From: Lacrimispora sphenoides
Lineage (GTDB): Bacteria > Bacillota > Clostridia > Lachnospirales > Lachnospiraceae
Direction of reading: 5' to 3'
Length of the DNA stretch: 64,000 nucleotides
NCBI RefSeq assembly: GCF_900105215.1
Contig: NZ_FOIP01000001.1
Coordinates: forward strand, 558,001-622,000
The notes under the pieces are model-generated. The model did not search any database. It was not told the origin of the DNA and saw only the letters and a program-made list of their open reading frames with translations. Numbering within the stretch: the stretch's first letter is position 1; each line of letters begins with the position of its first letter. The position numbers were made by a program, and so were the translations under genes. Shown in pieces: positions 61,559 to 64,000 of this stretch.

Positions 61559-63124
61559 ATGTCATCAAATTACCTTTTAGCAATTGATGCAGGCACCGGC
61601 AGCATCCGTGCCGTACTTTTTGACAGCATGGGCAATCAGATCTCTTGTATTCAAGAGGAATGGGAACACAGGGAAGATCCCCGGTATCCGGGGAGTATGG
61701 ATTTTGACTGGGTACATAACTGGGAGCTTGCCGCATCCTGTATCCGAAGGGTCTTATGCACAAGCTCCATCGATCCTTATGAGGTAGCCGCAATCTCCAC
61801 CACCTGCATGAGAGAAGGTATCGTTCTTTACGACAAGGAAGGAAAAGAAATCTGGGCCTGTGCCAATGTAGATGCCCGGAGCAATGAGGAAGTTGAAAAA
61901 CTGATCCGCAGTGATCCGGAGCTTGAACGTCTCCTCTATCAGGAAACAGGACAGTCCTATGCACTGGATGCCCTTCCAAGGCTTCTCTGGGTAAAGAATA
62001 AAATGCCTGATATTTATAAACGGGCCGCATACATTGGAATGTTCAATGACTGGCTCATATTTAAGCTGACCGGGATCATTGCCGTAGAGCCAAGCAATGG
62101 ATCAACCACTGGATTGTTTGATTTAAAAAACCGCTGCTGGAATCCGGAGATTGCCGGACGGTGCGGACTCCGGAAAGATATTTTTCCCCTTGTAAAGGAA
62201 TGCGGGACCGTAATCGGTAAAACCGCTTCCTGCTGCAAAGACCAGACTGGACTGCCTGAAGGAATTCCCGTCGTCGTTGGCGGAGGAGATGCCCAGCTTG
62301 GCTGTATTGGCGTAGGTGTGGTACATGCCGGGGAAGCCGCGGTATTCGGAGGCAGCTTCTGGCAGTACGAGTACAACACTGATAAGCCGGACACGGATCA
62401 GGACTGCCGTGTCCGTGTAAACTGTCATGCCATACCAGGTATCTGGCAATTTGAAGCCCTTGCCTTTCAGCCGGGCCTTGTCATGCGATGGTATCGGGAC
62501 AGCTTCTGCCATGCAGAAAAAAAGCTGGCAGAGGAAGCAGGTATGAGCATCTATGATTTGATGAATGAGGAAGCAGAGAAAATACCGGCAGGGTGCTATG
62601 GAATGATGTGCACTTTTTCGGATGTAATGAACTTTATTAACTGGAAACACGCCGCACCGACCTTCTCCAACTTTGGCCTTGATCCCGGGAAATATAACCA
62701 TTATACCTTCTACCGGGCAATTTTAGAGAATGCGGCTCTGGTTACAAAAGGACATCTGGATCTGGTCCAGGATGCCATCGGCCATCTTCCAAAAGAAATC
62801 ACTTTTGCCGGCGGAGCCTCTAACAGTTCCCTCTGGGCCCAGATACTGTCTGATGTTCTTGGGCTTCCGGTAAAGGTTCCTAAGGTAAAGGAAGCCACTG
62901 CACTGGGCGCTGCGATCCTGGCCGGATATGGAATCGGCATGTATCAGGATATAGCTGAAACTGCAAAAGAGCTGGTAACGATAGAGAGGCAGTTTATGCC
63001 TAACATGGAGAATCATAAGATTTATGGGGAAATCTATGGGAAATGGAGAGAATTTTATCAGGTTCAGCTGGCTCTCTGTGACCGTAAGATCACTAAGAAT
63101 ATGTGGATAGCACCCGGTTTATAA
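61559..63124 (+). CDS. lsrK: Autoinducer-2 kinase (LsrK)
   Basis: FGGY-family sugar kinase of about 521 residues, phosphorylating imported AI-2 (DPD). N-terminal phosphate site LLAIDAGTGSIRAVLFDSMG; ISTTCMREGIVLYDKEGKEIWACANVDAR; C-terminal EITFAGGASNSSLWAQILSDVLGLPVKVPKVKEATALGAAILAG. ATG 61559 (GGAGG seven bases upstream) is preferred over ATG 61553. 21 bases after lsrR. Confidence 0.93.
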   Translation: MSSNYLLAIDAGTGSIRAVLFDSMGNQISCIQEEWEHREDPRYPGSMDFDWVHNWELAASCIRRVLCTSSIDPYEVAAISTTCMREGIVLYDKEGKEIWACANVDARSNEEVEKLIRSDPELERLLYQETGQSYALDALPRLLWVKNKMPDIYKRAAYIGMFNDWLIFKLTGIIAVEPSNGSTTGLFDLKNRCWNPEIAGRCGLRKDIFPLVKECGTVIGKTASCCKDQTGLPEGIPVVVGGGDAQLGCIGVGVVHAGEAAVFGGSFWQYEYNTDKPDTDQDCRVRVNCHAIPGIWQFEALAFQPGLVMRWYRDSFCHAEKKLAEEAGMSIYDLMNEEAEKIPAGCYGMMCTFSDVMNFINWKHAAPTFSNFGLDPGKYNHYTFYRAILENAALVTKGHLDLVQDAIGHLPKEITFAGGASNSSLWAQILSDVLGLPVKVPKVKEATALGAAILAGYGIGMYQDIAETAKELVTIERQFMPNMENHKIYGEIYGKWREFYQVQLALCDRKITKNMWIAPGL

Positions 63125-63147
63125 GGGAAGAAAAAGGAGAAGAAAAT

Positions 63148-63498
63148 ATGTTCATTACCAATGAATCAGAAAAAGAATTCCGTTTTGGCGACAGCGGCCC
63201 AAAATATTTGATGAAAGGACCGCGCATGAATTTTGCAGTCGTACAGTTCCAGCCAGGTGAGGATTTCACCGCTCACTATCATAACGTAATGGAAGAAGAT
63301 TTCTTCATTCTGGAGGGAGAGATCAATATTGTTGTAGATGGAGTTGTCCACCATTTAAAACAGGGAGATTTCATTCACATTGAACCTTCCGAAGTTCACT
63401 ACTGCTTTAATCCATACAAGAGCAGAGTAAAGATGATATCCACTCTGGCACCGTATCAGCAGGTAGATAAGGTGGAAGTAGAGGACTATTCGTTTTAG
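63148..63498 (+). CDS. Small cupin protein in the lsr locus
   Basis: Protein of 116 residues with a single cupin barrel: VVQFQPGEDFTAHYHNVMEEDFFILEGEINIVVDG (metal-type His-X-His with Glu) and LKQGDFIHIEPSEVHYCFNP. ATG 63148 has AAGGAG eight bases upstream. It follows lsrK by 23 bases. In this locus no lsrG (phospho-AI-2 isomerase) was found, so this cupin may take over that isomerase step; this is inference from position only. Confidence 0.85.
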   Translation: MFITNESEKEFRFGDSGPKYLMKGPRMNFAVVQFQPGEDFTAHYHNVMEEDFFILEGEINIVVDGVVHHLKQGDFIHIEPSEVHYCFNPYKSRVKMISTLAPYQQVDKVEVEDYSF

Positions 63499-63504
63499 AT
63501 TTCG

Positions 63505-63546
63505 AAAATGGTACCCTGAAGAATCAGGGTACCATTTACTATTTTT
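63505..63546. terminator. Terminator after lsrR-lsrK-cupin
   Basis: AAATGGTACCCTG pairs with CAGGGTACCATTT around a six-base loop, followed by ACTATTTTT. Also next to the stop of the facing DUF4340 gene, so probably shared. Confidence 0.88.
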
Positions 63547-64000
63547 ATGAAATGCCTTTGTCTACCGTCAAACACTTATCAATAGAAGCCTTTTCTATTT
63601 CATTAATATTGGAAGATCCTTCCGTACGGGTGTAATAGCAGCTGGAATCGCTGTTTAAGGAACCCACAGACAGGGTAAAGGATTCTTCCGAACCATTCTT
63701 ATCATAAGTATAGGTAATGACCGCAGCAGGCTGATCAAGACCGTAGCCAGCCAGTTCGCTATCCTGTACCTTATAATTGGAGCAGCTCTTTACCTTCAGA
63801 CCGCTTAAGGAATCTGCTAGGACATTCAGGCCGGAATTATCGGAAAGCTTGTTGTCCGGTAAATCCGCAGAGTCCCTGAACCATTCGATCGTCCCATCTT
63901 TCTCATCCAGCTTCTTTTTTACATAATGTTCACTGATGCCTGCCTTTGTTATTGTAATGCTCTTTATGTCAGCTCCGGAAACAGCAGGGAACTCCTCCAG
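63545..64000 (-). CDS. DUF4340 domain protein, C-terminal part (5' end beyond the right edge)
   Basis: The last 151 codons of a longer gene; the frame is open to base 64000 and ends with TAA at 63545-63547. The visible part has LEEFPAVSGADIKSITITKAG, DGTIEWF and LAGYGLDQPAAVITYTYDKNGSEESFTLSVGS, which are features of DUF4340 repeat domains. Such proteins often accompany gliding-type or Gld-like ABC transporters and sit outside the membrane; the function is unsettled. Its neighbours on the other side are not visible. Confidence 0.75.
   Translation of the reverse strand: MEEFPAVSGADIKSITITKAGISEHYVKKKLDEKDGTIEWFRDSADLPDNKLSDNSGLNVLADSLSGLKVKSCSNYKVQDSELAGYGLDQPAAVITYTYDKNGSEESFTLSVGSLNSDSSCYYTRTEGSSNINEIEKASIDKCLTVDKGIS

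Overview
This window looks like a chromosomal segment of a spore-forming, anaerobic, polysaccharide-using Clostridia species, most like the Lachnospiraceae (Lacrimispora / [Clostridium] saccharolyticum type). That is an inference from gene content: collagen-like exosporium protein, class III fructose-bisphosphatase, YesM/YesN-type regulators, GH4/GH88/GH105 enzymes, an Lsr autoinducer-2 system and an agmatine deiminase cluster, together with strong AGGAGG ribosome binding sites. There is no rRNA or tRNA gene to test it. No prophage, insertion sequence or CRISPR array was seen.

Layout. 1-8.3 kb: a pectin/rhamnogalacturonan-type uptake and hydrolysis locus (YesO-like binding lipoprotein cut by the left edge, YesM-like kinase, YesN-like regulator, GH105 hydrolase, AraC regulator, GH4 alpha-galacturonidase). 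8.4-18.8 kb: housekeeping and envelope genes (two YfcE-type phosphodiesterases, RdgB, a secreted papain-like protease, a THUMP methyltransferase, a rhodanese, an Asn/Ser-rich small protein, two tandem NlpC/P60 hydrolases, a DUF1700 protein, class III Fbp, a PNPOx-like protein). 19-22.6 kb: DUF2127, SRAP protein, an unknown protein, and Y-family polymerase DinB behind a LexA-like box with a small coupled gene. 22.9-32.2 kb: a second polysaccharide locus (YtdP-like regulator, LplABC-type transporter, GH88, heparinase II/III-like lyase). 32.4-36.2 kb: single genes, including a 22-codon mini-gene. 36.2-42 kb: agmatine deiminase pathway (arcC, ptcA, aguD, aguA) with divergent aguR. 42-50.3 kb: leuB-ilvD-ilvB-serC-serA-DUF1015 amino-acid run. 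50.4-54.4 kb: an acyl carrier protein, acyl-adenylating enzyme and BtrH-like acyltransferase operon behind a collagen-like spore-surface gene. 54.6-63.5 kb: autoinducer-2 uptake and processing (lsrACDBF, divergent lsrR-lsrK-cupin). The right edge holds the 3' end of a DUF4340 gene.

How it works together. The two carbohydrate loci import unsaturated uronate-containing oligosaccharides and hydrolyse them inside the cell, each under a membrane-linked or AraC-type regulator. The Lsr locus imports, phosphorylates and degrades autoinducer-2. The agu locus turns agmatine into putrescine, ammonia, CO2 and ATP. 

The least explained items are: a candidate C-rich small RNA near 13.7 kb; a 30-residue peptide with nine cysteines near 22.7 kb; a free-standing 22-residue peptide gene near 32.45 kb; the orphan ACP/ligase/BtrH-like operon next to the collagen-like gene; and repeated operator-like motifs at the lsr and NlpC/P60 promoters.
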